Assembly (NCBI RefSeq): GCF_023074185.1 | Contig: NZ_JADPKY010000035.1 | Location: 62,001-126,000 of the forward strand | Direction of reading: 5' to 3' | Source: Bradyrhizobium sp. 132 | GTDB taxonomy: Bacteria; Pseudomonadota; Alphaproteobacteria; Rhizobiales; Xanthobacteraceae | DNA length: 64,000 nt | Part shown: piece by piece, positions 1-9,400 of the stretch | Numbering within the stretch: the stretch's first letter is position 1 | How the letters are laid out: each line of letters opens with the position of its first letter | Notes under the pieces: model-generated | The model's database searches: none | Told to the model about the DNA's origin: nothing | What the model saw: only the letters and a program-made list of their open reading frames with translations | Program-made: the position numbers and the translations under genes

Positions 1-1586
1 AACGGATAGACGTTGCGACAGACGCGGCCGTTGCAGCCACCGGTCGAGGACTCCATCACCTCGGCCTTGCGATCGGGAGTGAACCGCAGGAACAACATCA
101 CATGCGAGCCCGGCTTGTTCAGCGCATCACCGGGCCTCAGGTCCCAAGGATTTGCCACGGGCGCTGCGATCGCGGGGATGGCGGCAGTCGTGTAGTGGAC
201 GGAGAGTCCCCACGCGGCGCTGACGAATGCCGAACAGTCGACTCCAGCCACATCCGGCCGTGGCGCATTGCGAGTGCACACATTGCCAGCCAGCGTTCCG
301 CTCTCGATCCGCTGCCGGAAGTTCGCGAGCGAACCGTGGCAGCCCCAGCAATAGGGTACACCGCGCACCTCCTGGTTCACTTTTCCCTGCAGATACCACG
401 GCCGACGAACACGGCTGAAGCCACTGCATTGGCTATCGGGATCGTTGCCGTAGTTCGCCTGCGTCAATTTCCACTGGATGCCCTCGAACGCAAACGCGGT
501 CTCGATCGCCTGCTGGCGATTGGACGGCCTCACGGCGGCCGAAGCGTCAAATTTGACGTCGGATTGTGGTGCCGGCGCTGTTGTCGTTCGCGACGGCCGC
601 ACGTCGATAATCGAGGCATTGGTCAGAGGTCGGAACCCGACGCCCACCACTTCGATACCGTCCGGCTTGGTTCGCAGGAAATAGACGTCGCCATCACCCG
701 AAACCGTGACGAACCGTCTGGTCAGCGGCGTATTTTCCAGAGGAAGCTCATAGATTCCCTCGAGACGCCCATTCGCGGCATAGCGTGCGACGAACGTGGA
801 GGCGTTCTTTCCCGATGGCGGAACGTCCTCGGCCAGCACGTAGAAGCGGTCGCTGTTGTCGATCTCGAGAAACTCCACCGTGCCGAGTTGGTTGCGCACG
901 CGCAGGCCGAGCTGGCCGATGGTCTCGTTGGTGACCATGGTCTGGATCTCGACCCGTACGCTGGCATTGCCCTTGTCAGGAATGATATCGGCGATCACCG
1001 AGCCCTTGCCTCGGGAAGCCACATATTGCCGGTCGGGCTGCCGAGTCATCTTGATGATGGCCGCGCGAGTGTTCTGACCGAGCAGGTCTGCCGCGCTGCC
1101 GGGCGCCTGCGATCCCATCTGGGCGAAAGCGGAGACGGCGACCTGGTCGTCCGCCCCACGGCTCGAGACCTCCTCAAGCTGGATCACGTCACCACCGAGT
1201 CCGCGGGTGGATTGCCCCGGCGCTGCCTTCAGCGTCCGTACGCCGCCGTCCCAAACCATTATGTCGTCATCGTGGACGACGAGATCAGTCGGCTGGACGT
1301 CTTTAGGCATCTTGAGGACGTCAGGATAGGAATTTGGCTGTTTCGGGTCAAACTGGAGGATGCGACCGTTGATCTGATCGAGCACAAAAAGGGTGCCCTG
1401 CCCGTTGGCGCTGAGCGCTTGCGGTCCCGCGAGTTCCACGTCCTCGCTGGCCGGGACGATGCCGACCATGGAAGCAGCCGAACCGCCGGCAAAGCTGCGT
1501 ACGACAGTATCGTCTGCGTGCGCCTTGGTTCCGAAAAGGCCAGCGCCAACGATGAAGACCCAGATCCAATGATTTGGACGAAGCAT
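1..1586 (-). CDS. Secreted NlpC/P60-like cysteine peptidase with N-terminal propeller-like region (3' end cut by window)
   Basis: The minus-strand frame is open from ATG at 1586 to the left edge, giving 528 residues with no stop, so the C-terminus lies outside the window. Residues 1-24 form a Sec signal peptide with a probable cut after Ala-His-Ala. Residues 50-330 carry propeller-like segments (for example LAGPQALSANGQGTLFVLD). The C-terminal part has NlpC/P60-like signatures: Cys451 in GVDCSAFVSAAWGL, then LRPGDAL, then His495 in GSHVMLFL, then a late VMESS. It also has extra cysteines, including CWGC at 413-416. The family hydrolyses peptide bonds in peptidoglycan, so a periplasmic cell-wall target is likely. 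It is transcribed away from the small gene at 1747. Being next to the T6SS, it could be a housekeeping wall enzyme or an exported protein linked to the machine. Fold confidence is moderate; role is open. Confidence 0.8.
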   Translation of the reverse strand, partial: MLRPNHWIWVFIVGAGLFGTKAHADDTVVRSFAGGSAASMVGIVPASEDVELAGPQALSANGQGTLFVLDQINGRILQFDPKQPNSYPDVLKMPKDVQPTDLVVHDDDIMVWDGGVRTLKAAPGQSTRGLGGDVIQLEEVSSRGADDQVAVSAFAQMGSQAPGSAADLLGQNTRAAIIKMTRQPDRQYVASRGKGSVIADIIPDKGNASVRVEIQTMVTNETIGQLGLRVRNQLGTVEFLEIDNSDRFYVLAEDVPPSGKNASTFVARYAANGRLEGIYELPLENTPLTRRFVTVSGDGDVYFLRTKPDGIEVVGVGFRPLTNASIIDVRPSRTTTAPAPQSDVKFDASAAVRPSNRQQAIETAFAFEGIQWKLTQANYGNDPDSQCSGFSRVRRPWYLQGKVNQEVRGVPYCWGCHGSLANFRQRIESGTLAGNVCTRNAPRPDVAGVDCSAFVSAAWGLSVHYTTAAIPAIAAPVANPWDLRPGDALNKPGSHVMLFLRFTPDRKAEVMESSTGGCNGRVCRNVYP

Positions 1587-1746
1587 GTTCGCCTCAATGT
1601 ACCCCGAACCGATCGCCGCGCCGGATCGACTAATCCGAGATGCCGTTGATGCGGCGCGTCAATTAGTGGTGAGCAATCTCAATCACGTTCAATTCTATCA
1701 CTGGACGGTGATCGTCCGAAATTTCTTCAGCTTGCGGTGGAAAACC

Positions 1747-2028
1747 ATGGCCCGGAATAGATTTGAGCAAGTGAACGAAGTCCAGCCCGACGCGATCACG
1801 CTACTCCTGAAACGCGACAATGACGGCGCCTCCGGATCGATCGTGCTGCCTGCCGCCGCGAGCCAGGGACGGCTGACCACCGACCAGGTCAGCGCGCAAT
1901 TGCCGGCTCAGGATGCTTTTCGCGGCGCGATCCGGCTGGCAAACGACGTCAAGCTCGCGCTCGTGGTGTGCGATCCAGACGGGGTCTGGAAGCCCGACTG
2001 GGGCGATCTTTATCAGCCGATCGATTGA
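1747..2028 (+). CDS. Small conserved-looking protein of unknown function
   Basis: This 93-residue product is not recognised. The frame is open further upstream to 1585, but ATG at 1747 is preferred. It has GGTGGA five bases upstream, and the longer start would overlap the start codon of the divergent NlpC/P60-like gene. The sequence is soluble, with no signal peptide or membrane segment. It begins MARNRFEQVNEVQPDAI and ends in a Trp/Asp-rich WKPDWGDLYQPID tail. It sits 23 bases before the DUF4424 gene on the same strand, so the two are probably co-transcribed. Together they separate the NlpC/P60-like gene from the T6SS kinase gene. No function is assigned. Confidence 0.6.
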   Translation: MARNRFEQVNEVQPDAITLLLKRDNDGASGSIVLPAAASQGRLTTDQVSAQLPAQDAFRGAIRLANDVKLALVVCDPDGVWKPDWGDLYQPID

Positions 2029-2051
2029 CCCGCATCGGATGGAGCCAGCAT

Positions 2052-3110
2052 ATGCTGCGACGCCGCATAGAGACCACCTTGCCGAACGGACCCTCTACCC
2101 GACTGTCGTTCCGGATACGGGCCCTGATGGTCGCGCTGCTGGTTGCGACAGGCTCGCCGGCACGCGCCAACGACTCGGCTGCGGAATTATCGATCGGTGG
2201 GCTCCAGTTGGTACGCACCAATGACGTGGCCATGGAGAGCGAGAACCTTCGTATCGCGCTCGACAGGATCAGCGTTCGCTACCAATTCGCCAACGTCACC
2301 GCCAAGCCAGTCACGCTTACTGTTGCCTTTCCGCTGCCCGACATCGACCTGTCGGAGGCTGAGAACGTTGCACTGCCGTCAAATGATCCGATCAACTTCG
2401 TCGACTTCGAGACCAAGGTCGACGGCAACCCGGCGCCGCTGACCGTCGATCAGCGCGCCATGGTCGGCAACAGGGATGTCAGTGCCCTGCTCCGCGAACT
2501 CAAGTTGCCGCTGCTGCCGATTGGTGGCCGCGAGATCCGGGTGACCGATCTACCCGCGGCGACCCGGACCCGGCTCGTGGACAACGGACTTCTGGTGCCT
2601 GCCGGAATGAGCGACAACGGTCGCCAGCAGTATGCGCCGGGTTGGGTTATCAAGACCTCGGCTGTGCGCCAGCAGGTGTTTCCGCCCATACGCGCCGTCA
2701 CGGTCGAACACCAGTACCGGCCGAGCGTCGGCTCCAGTCCTGACACCATTCTGCGCTCGAGCCTGCGCCGCAGCAGCGCACTCGGTCAGGAAGTCGCGCG
2801 TTACCGGAAAGAATACTGCGTCCAGGATACGTTCCTCGCCGAGCTCGATAAGCGCGCGGGCGGTAACCAGACCAACAGCGCGAATCTGCAGGAGCGGCGC
2901 ATATCGTACGTGCTCAAGACCGGCGCGAATTGGGCTGGGCCGATCCGGTCATTCAAGCTGATTATCGACCCAGGCGGCAGCGACCGTTTGGTGAGCTTCT
3001 GTCCTGGGCGGCTAAAGGCCTCGTCGGCTACTGGAAACACGCTTGAATATACGGCAAGCGACTTCAAGCCGGATGCCGACCTGAAAATCCTGGTGATCGG
3101 AACATTCTGA
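2052..3110 (+). CDS. DUF4424-family exported protein
   Basis: The product has 352 residues. ATG 2052 is chosen because GGAG lies just upstream and the next 40 residues form a signal peptide (basic start, then ALMVALLVATGSPARA). The mature protein opens with NDSAAELSIGGLQLVR, which I recognise as the typical start of DUF4424 (PF14415). It continues with beta-rich segments such as YQFANVTAKPVTLTVAFPLP and an ERRISYVLKTGANWAGPI region near the C-terminus. It is predicted to be periplasmic; no catalytic residues are known for the family. The gene ends nine bases from the end of the convergent T6SS kinase gene. The family is often met near envelope systems, but a T6SS role is only suggested by position. 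Confidence 0.8.
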   Translation: MLRRRIETTLPNGPSTRLSFRIRALMVALLVATGSPARANDSAAELSIGGLQLVRTNDVAMESENLRIALDRISVRYQFANVTAKPVTLTVAFPLPDIDLSEAENVALPSNDPINFVDFETKVDGNPAPLTVDQRAMVGNRDVSALLRELKLPLLPIGGREIRVTDLPAATRTRLVDNGLLVPAGMSDNGRQQYAPGWVIKTSAVRQQVFPPIRAVTVEHQYRPSVGSSPDTILRSSLRRSSALGQEVARYRKEYCVQDTFLAELDKRAGGNQTNSANLQERRISYVLKTGANWAGPIRSFKLIIDPGGSDRLVSFCPGRLKASSATGNTLEYTASDFKPDADLKILVIGTF

Positions 3111-3119
3111 GCGTGCCGG

Positions 3120-4925
3120 TCAATTGGTGAGCAGCACGTAGCGCGCGGCCGCGATGACAGTCACCTTGTTGCGCTGAGCCTCGCTTAGCGCCTGCAGGAA
3201 GAACGTGTCGGCCGCCATCGGTCGCGGCTGGCGCAATGAGTCCAGAACCTGCGGGACCGCCACGACCAACAGCAATTGCGGACCGCTCGCGCGCGCTGTC
3301 GGGAGCGTAAACGAAAGTGAGTCGATGCCCGGCTTCAGAAGATAAGAGAGGCTCTGGACTTCGCCGCGATCCGACACCATGAGCAGCTCCACCACGCGGT
3401 TGGCAAAGTTCTCGATGGTCCCATTGAGGATTTCACCGCCCTTCAGCTCTGTCGCTGACAAGGTGATGCGTGGCATTCGCGCCTGATCGCTCCCGACCTG
3501 ATTCAAGAACTTGACGGCTGGGCATTGCGCTTGGGTCACTTGCCTGACGCCGACCGAAGCCTCGAAACCCTGATCACGCCGAAACGCTTTGTCGAAGGTG
3601 TCGAATGGGGCGGTCGAGGCACCGAACCCTTCGATGACAGCGGCATTTGGGCTCACGGCAATCGGCAAGACGAAGAAGCAGTCACCGCCGGAATATTGGG
3701 CCACGTATTTGCGGATGCGCTCAGCGCGCCCGGACCCATCGAGTGCCCCAGACTGCGTCGCCGTCGGCTGCGCGGACAGCTTCTCCGGCTCTTGGCGTCC
3801 GGGCTGTGGTCCAGCGGGCTCGATCTTCGGCGGCGCCATTGTTCCGGCGAGTTTCGGAGGTGGCGGCAAGACCGCGCGGCCTGGCGCTGACCAGACCAGC
3901 TTGTAGAAGGCATATCCACCGCCGACCAGCAGCAACAGAGCCGCGACGCCCGCCCCCAGCCGTAGGCTGCGCGGACTCCGCGCGGTCGACGGCATACGGT
4001 CCTGCGGCGCCGGCGCCGCGCTTTCCGGCCGCCGTAGCGGATCGAAGCCAAATAAAGGCGCGGCCGGCGTCTGGGCCGAACCGGTTGGCGTCCAGCTGGC
4101 GACCTCCCCCATAGTCGGGCGCAATGCCGGATCAGGCTGCAGCATCCGCTCCAGCAAAGGCCGAATGCGCATATCCACCGCGCCGAGATCGGGCACTCGC
4201 CGGCGCTTCTCCACCAGTTGAAACTGGCTGCCGCCCATGTCGAGTTTCTGTCCGGTCAGCGCATGGAACAGCACAAGACCGAGGCTGTAGACATCGGATT
4301 TCGCAGTCACGTCATTGCCGTACAACCCTACTTGCTCCGGCGATGCGTAGTTGTCCTTGCCAGCGAAGCCCGAGCCGATGATGGTCTTGTCACCCATCTG
4401 GGTCGACCGGGCGATGCCGAAGTCGATGATCTTGGCCCGCCTGACGTCGTCGAGCGGAACGATGATGTTGTCCGGAGACACGTCGCGATGGATGATGCCG
4501 TGCTCATGAGCGGCCTCCAGTCCCGATGCGACACGCTGCATCAGCCTGATCAGCGCCTCGAAGGTCAACGGCCCATCATCGAGCATGTTCGAGAGCGAGC
4601 GGCCATTCACGAACTCCATCGCGAGATAAGGTCGCTGCAGCACCGGCTCCACGGTAAACAGGAAGTAGCGAACGATCGCGTCATGCGGAAGATTGTGGAG
4701 TGCGGCGGCCTCTCGACGGAACAGCGCGAGCGCGGCCTCGTTATCAACCACGTCGGGCAGTAGCATTTTCACCGCAACAGGCGATCCAGTTTGGATCTCA
4801 CGGCATTTGTAGACCTCACCCATGCCGCCCGCGCCGATCACCGCTTCGATCTCGTAAATGCCGTTGAGACGGGTGCCGGGCGGCACGCCGTGATAGGACG
4901 ATCGGAACGGATCGTTAGGAGTCAT
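3120..4925 (-). CDS. ppkA: T6SS-associated Ser/Thr protein kinase PpkA-like
   Basis: This 601-residue kinase phosphorylates threonines of T6SS proteins, typically the FHA protein TagH or TssL, and so promotes assembly. The N-terminal Hanks-type domain (about 24-275) is intact. It has the Gly loop GAGGMGEVY (31-39), ATP lysine K53 in VAVKML, the catalytic loop HRDVSPDN (146-153), DFG (168-170) and YASPEQV. A Pro/Ala-rich juxtamembrane stretch leads to one membrane helix (about 323-343). A periplasmic tail of about 250 residues follows and may sense envelope signals. Its start ATG overlaps the stop of pppA as ATGA, so kinase and phosphatase are translationally coupled. It is the last gene of the minus-strand T6SS block. 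The function of the tail domain is unknown to me. Confidence 0.92.
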   Translation of the reverse strand: MTPNDPFRSSYHGVPPGTRLNGIYEIEAVIGAGGMGEVYKCREIQTGSPVAVKMLLPDVVDNEAALALFRREAAALHNLPHDAIVRYFLFTVEPVLQRPYLAMEFVNGRSLSNMLDDGPLTFEALIRLMQRVASGLEAAHEHGIIHRDVSPDNIIVPLDDVRRAKIIDFGIARSTQMGDKTIIGSGFAGKDNYASPEQVGLYGNDVTAKSDVYSLGLVLFHALTGQKLDMGGSQFQLVEKRRRVPDLGAVDMRIRPLLERMLQPDPALRPTMGEVASWTPTGSAQTPAAPLFGFDPLRRPESAAPAPQDRMPSTARSPRSLRLGAGVAALLLLVGGGYAFYKLVWSAPGRAVLPPPPKLAGTMAPPKIEPAGPQPGRQEPEKLSAQPTATQSGALDGSGRAERIRKYVAQYSGGDCFFVLPIAVSPNAAVIEGFGASTAPFDTFDKAFRRDQGFEASVGVRQVTQAQCPAVKFLNQVGSDQARMPRITLSATELKGGEILNGTIENFANRVVELLMVSDRGEVQSLSYLLKPGIDSLSFTLPTARASGPQLLLVVAVPQVLDSLRQPRPMAADTFFLQALSEAQRNKVTVIAAARYVLLTN

Positions 4926-5698
4926 GGTTGCGGCTCCCGATTGAGCGGAGATCTTGTCGTCTCCTGAGATCGTGGCGTCAGCAGTCGCACGATCACAATC
5001 GTCAAATTGTCAAGCCCGCCACGAACAAGAGCCAGCGCGAGCATGTCATCGCAAGCCGCCTGGGCGCGTCGCGTAGCCGCGTGCTGCAGGATCTCGTCGT
5101 CCTGCACGTGCCTGGTCAGGCCATCGCTGCAGATCACGAAGATATCCTCCGGCTCGGCCGGGCCTGTCACCACCTCAAATTCCGGATCATCGGCGACACC
5201 GACGGCACGCGTAATGGCATTGCTCGGCCAATCATTCACGTCTTCGCGCGACAGCGCACCTTCTGCGATCAGCTCCTCCAGTTCGCTGTGATCATGCGAC
5301 ACCTGGCGAATTGCGCCGCGACTGATAAGGTAGACCCGGCTGTCACCCGCCCATATGCAGGCATAGTAGCTATCGCGAACGAGCAGAACCGCCGCTGTGG
5401 TCCCGACGGTGGCACCCTGTCGTTCATGACTAAGCGCCAGTATCTGCTGGTTTGCGCTGAAAAGCCGCTCCTCGCATTCCGCCAGCAGGTCTGCGGCTGA
5501 TTCTGGCGTGCCGATCGCGTCAAGCGACTGCACTACGATGCGACTGGCGAGATCACCGGCCTCGTGCCCCCCCATACCGTCGGCGACCGCCCACAGGCCA
5601 ACGTCGGTTCGTACCAAACATGAATCCTCGTTCCGCTCCCGCACCCGTCCGGCATGGGTGACGCTACCAACATCGAACAAGGACGGAATATGCACCAT
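4922..5698 (-). CDS. pppA: PP2C-family Ser/Thr phosphatase PppA/Stp-like
   Basis: This 258-residue cytoplasmic phosphatase reverses PpkA phosphorylation in the T6SS threonine-phosphorylation pathway. PP2C motifs occur in order: VRERNED near the N-terminus, metal-binding DGMGGHEAGD, GDSRVYL, then ICSDGLTRHV and NLTIVIV near the C-terminus. These aspartates are the two-metal-centre ligands in the family. Length is normal for bacterial PP2C enzymes. It lies six bases after tagF and overlaps ppkA by four bases, giving the tagF-pppA-ppkA regulatory trio. Start ATG 5698 gives a full-length N-terminus (MVHIPSLFDVGSVTHAG). Confidence 0.92.
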   Translation of the reverse strand: MVHIPSLFDVGSVTHAGRVRERNEDSCLVRTDVGLWAVADGMGGHEAGDLASRIVVQSLDAIGTPESAADLLAECEERLFSANQQILALSHERQGATVGTTAAVLLVRDSYYACIWAGDSRVYLISRGAIRQVSHDHSELEELIAEGALSREDVNDWPSNAITRAVGVADDPEFEVVTGPAEPEDIFVICSDGLTRHVQDDEILQHAATRRAQAACDDMLALALVRGGLDNLTIVIVRLLTPRSQETTRSPLNREPQP

Positions 5699-5704
5699 CG
5701 CGCG

Positions 5705-6406
5705 TCATCCATTCCCCGATGCCGCGAGGCCGAGATCACCGGTCAGCAGCGTGACGTAGTGAAACGGATCTGGCAATCCGCGACAACTCAGCGCCATTGG
5801 CGGGAAGCCTTCCCCTCCGGCGGTCCACCAGAAGCTAGCCGCGGCGTAGACCTGTGGGTTGGCAGCGCAAAGTGCTGCAAACGACCCCGCGAAGGCTTCG
5901 ACCGCCGAAGCCCTCCCCATTGCCGCAGTACCAAGCGACGTGACCGGCGGATCGCCGGCGATGGTCTCCTGCAGTCGTGGCACCGCAAGCCGATCCAATG
6001 CATCGGAGATCTGCTCGAAGGTTGCGGCCCGATCCAGGGTCGAAAGCAGGAACGCCTCCACTTGCCCGAACCATTCGTCCTGCGGATCAATGCTCGGCGG
6101 CGGCAGCGAGACGGCCTCGCCGGTCACCGCATGCAGGGTCAAGGGATAGTATCTCCCCACCCCATCGAGCGAGGGCATGATCGCACCCGCCACTGTCGTG
6201 CCGCAGATCGCGGCGCCGAGCCAAAACCGCCAGACCGGCGCGGTCAGAAAGGCCTGCTGCCATCCTGGGCCAAGCTGGTGGCGACTTGCTGACAGCGCAG
6301 CCTGTACCCATGGCTCCCAGGCTTCCAGGAAGCTGCGCGGGGTCGCGATCGCGATGAAATCGCGCTTCGCACCGATTTTGCCGAATATCCCGCAACGCAT
6401 GGTCAT
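5705..6406 (-). CDS. tagF: T6SS-associated protein TagF/ImpM
   Basis: This 233-residue cytoplasmic regulator belongs to the TagF/ImpM family, which in other bacteria represses or fine-tunes T6SS assembly after translation. Family features are the N-terminus MRCGIFGKIGAKRDFI, an internal WRFWLGAAICG segment, GVGRYYPLTL, and a conserved late ASFWWTAGG. The start ATG at 6406 overlaps the tssM stop as ATGA. A TTG at 6421 would extend it by five residues and ATG 6400 would shorten it by two. It precedes the PP2C phosphatase, a common pairing; some bacteria fuse TagF and PppA in one polypeptide, which fits them acting together. Confidence 0.9.
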   Translation of the reverse strand: MTMRCGIFGKIGAKRDFIAIATPRSFLEAWEPWVQAALSASRHQLGPGWQQAFLTAPVWRFWLGAAICGTTVAGAIMPSLDGVGRYYPLTLHAVTGEAVSLPPPSIDPQDEWFGQVEAFLLSTLDRAATFEQISDALDRLAVPRLQETIAGDPPVTSLGTAAMGRASAVEAFAGSFAALCAANPQVYAAASFWWTAGGEGFPPMALSCRGLPDPFHYVTLLTGDLGLAASGNG

Positions 6407-9400
6407 ATCCCGGTCGGGCAACGAAACTCGCGCAGCACTGACAGGTTCAGCGGGTTACGCAACGATCCAGTCGAAATTTGATAGTTGAGCTCGCGCCCGG
6501 CGACGATGAAACTCGCGCTGGCCGTTTCCGCTTTCACCACTAACGAGCCTGCCTCCAGCATCCGAAACAACGACCAGGGACCAATGCGCTCAAGCACGGA
6601 TGGCGGGCCGGTGTCGTTACTGACTGAAATTGCCGTTCGCGGCGCTGGGCCCGGCCATAGGACGGTAGTCGGCGAGTTGCTCTGCGGCTGTGGCGGTGGC
6701 GTAGGTTGCGGGCCGCCGAACAAGGACGAAGGGGCCGATCCGGGAATGGTTGGGCTCGCAATCGTGGTGCCACCGATCTCGGTCTTAACTGTCACGCCTG
6801 GCCCCGGTGCCCCAGGGGGTCGGATCGCGAATGAAACGGCGGGCACACCGCCGCCCGTCTGGAAGAACGCATCCCGGATATAAGCCGCATTCTGGAATTG
6901 TTTGAGCGTGTCGGGCGAGAACGACCGACCAACGGGGCTCTCCTTTCGCCAAGCCCAGTCCGACCGCGACGTGTCGGCATAAGGTGCCAGGTACTGGGTG
7001 AAGAACCTGTCCATAACGCCATTCGGACTAAACAATTTGGCAAAATCCGCGAGCGGAACTTCCTGGCCGCTGCCGCGGATAAACGGGTAGCGGTTAGTCA
7101 CGGTCTGTTGGCAGACCGGCGTGACCTGATCGCGCAACGTTTGCAGGATTTGCCCGGCGGTCGAAGCCGCGATGCTGCCTTCGAACTCCGCGGCTGCTGC
7201 TCGCAGCATGTCGGAGAATGGCGGCGGCATGCGCGAGGCATTGTTGCGGAGCGCTGCGACCTGGGTCTGAAGCGCGGCTGTGGCCTGTGCGGCCAGTTGG
7301 GGATTCTCGATGATTAGCGTCAGGTTCTGCGCGATGTCGTTCAGGTTCGCGACGGTCGAGTCGATCGGCCGGCGGGTGCTCTCGCCTTCGAGCGCCGCGT
7401 GGTAAGGTTTGAACTGCGCCTCGATTATCGCGCCAGGCGGTCCATCCTGGGCATTCGTGAAGAGTGCTGGCGCCGGTGCGGCAGCTGGGGCCGAAGCGCT
7501 CGCCGGCTTCGCCCGTTCCTTGGTCAGCACCGTCTCGTCGCGCACCGATTCCAGAATTTGCCGCATCGGCGAGGTCGGCGCCGAAAGCGCCCGCAGCACC
7601 TCATATTTCGGCTTGTCGGCGAGCAGCTTCTTCAGGCGCAGGCTCCCGAGCGCCGTTCGCCAGGTCGTCACGAAATCGTTGGAATAGATGCTGAGCAGAT
7701 CGCCGGCCAGATTGTCGTACTGCTGGTCGATGGCCGACTGCTGGCCGGCATCTCCCAAAACCCATCGCTCCCGCTTCATCCGCTCTGACAATCCGGACAG
7801 CCGGGCAACGAACTTCTGATGGAAGCCGTTATACGTGAAAAACTCAGGTACCCGCACGGCGTCCAAAGGCTGCCCCGTCGTGGTTTCGAACACGACACCC
7901 ATGTCGGGGCCGCCATGGCGGCTGGCGATCCAGTCGCCGGCGATCGATGCGCGAGCCTCTGATTTCAAAAACTCGTAGGCTCGTTGCGACACGCTCAGGC
8001 GCGCCAAGGAGCTTTGGGCCTGCTTGATCAACCGGCCGTCGAGTTCGACCAGCGGCTGCTGTTCGGTCTCGAGGTCGAACATTGCCACGAGGTTCTCGTC
8101 GAGCAGACGCCGCCCTTCCGCGTTGGTGACGCCAGGATAGAGGTTATCCGCCCAGTCACGTTGCATCCAGGAGCGGATCAGCTCGCGATCCGGCGACTGC
8201 AGGCCGCCGATCATCAGATAGACCTTGAGCGCCTCATAGACGAAGGCAGGCTCGTTTATGCGCGCATTGAGCTGCTCCTCCAGGCGATACAGCAGGCGCG
8301 GCCGGAACATGCGCTCAAGCGCCGCATGATAGGCTGCCTTCGAGGGCGACAGCAGCCGGGCGTGCTGACTGAGCCCGTAGCGAGCCGACAGAGGCACCGA
8401 CTCGCCGCGCGATCCGTAGCCTGCGGGGGCGTTGCGGAGGCGGTAGAGTAGCGGCAGCACCTTGTCGAGATCATGATCGGCAATCAATGTCTGCTTGATA
8501 AGTGGTGCGCCGGCGGCTGCATACTCGCTATCCGCCTGCAGGCTTTGCTCGATCAAATCGGAGTTCCGCTTGTAGCTCATCAGCCAAGCTGCGATCAGTC
8601 CGATCGAGACCAGACCGATCAATGACAGGGCTGCGGCCTTCAGGATCAGCGTGCGGCGCACCGCGGCACGGTCGGTCGAGACCCAGTCGGCTTCGCCGAT
8701 GATGACCTTGGAAATCAGATCGGCGAGGAAGAAGCTCTTGCCCGTGCCCGAATAGGATCCGGAACCGATCTCCTCGGCGCCGAACGTGCGTGCCAGCGAC
8801 CCGATCAATTGGTCGATCGGCGTGCCCTGCTGCGTACCCGAGGTAAAGTAGAACCCGCGCAGGTTCGCGTTCACGTGATAGCGCGTCGGCTCGAAGATCA
8901 GGTTGAGAAAATCGTGAATCTGGGGCTTGAGCCGCGCCATCTGTGCCGGAAAGCCGAACAATTGCACGCGGTGCTGGGGCGTCGGCTCGTCCTGCAAACG
9001 GTCGAGCGTCTCCTCGCTCAGGCGCTCCAGCAAACGATCGAACTCGACCGGGATCTGCCCCACGAGATTCTGGGTTTTGTCGGCGGTCTGGAACGTGGCA
9101 CCCCAGACCTGGCGGCGGCCGGCCTCCCCGAGATAGGCGAAATACTCGGTGAAGCCGGCAACGAGATCCGCTTTGGTAAATAGCGCGTAGACCGGAAAGC
9201 TGACCTTGAGCCTCTGATGCAGCTCGAGCAGGCGCATCCTGATGGCATCGGCATGAAGTGCGAGCTCCTGCTTCGGCAGCGTCAGGATGTCTTCGATACT
9301 GATGGCGACAAGGACGCCGTTGATCGGTTGGCGCGACCGGCTTTTCTTCAGGATGTCCAGGAACGCCAGCCAGCTGTCCTTGTCGGCCTTGCTGTTGGAG

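Noticed and set aside
102..1649. Long plus-strand ORF of 515 codons
   Set aside because: It is the complement of the NlpC/P60-like gene, whose minus-strand frame has a signal peptide and family motifs; the plus translation is Arg-rich and featureless.
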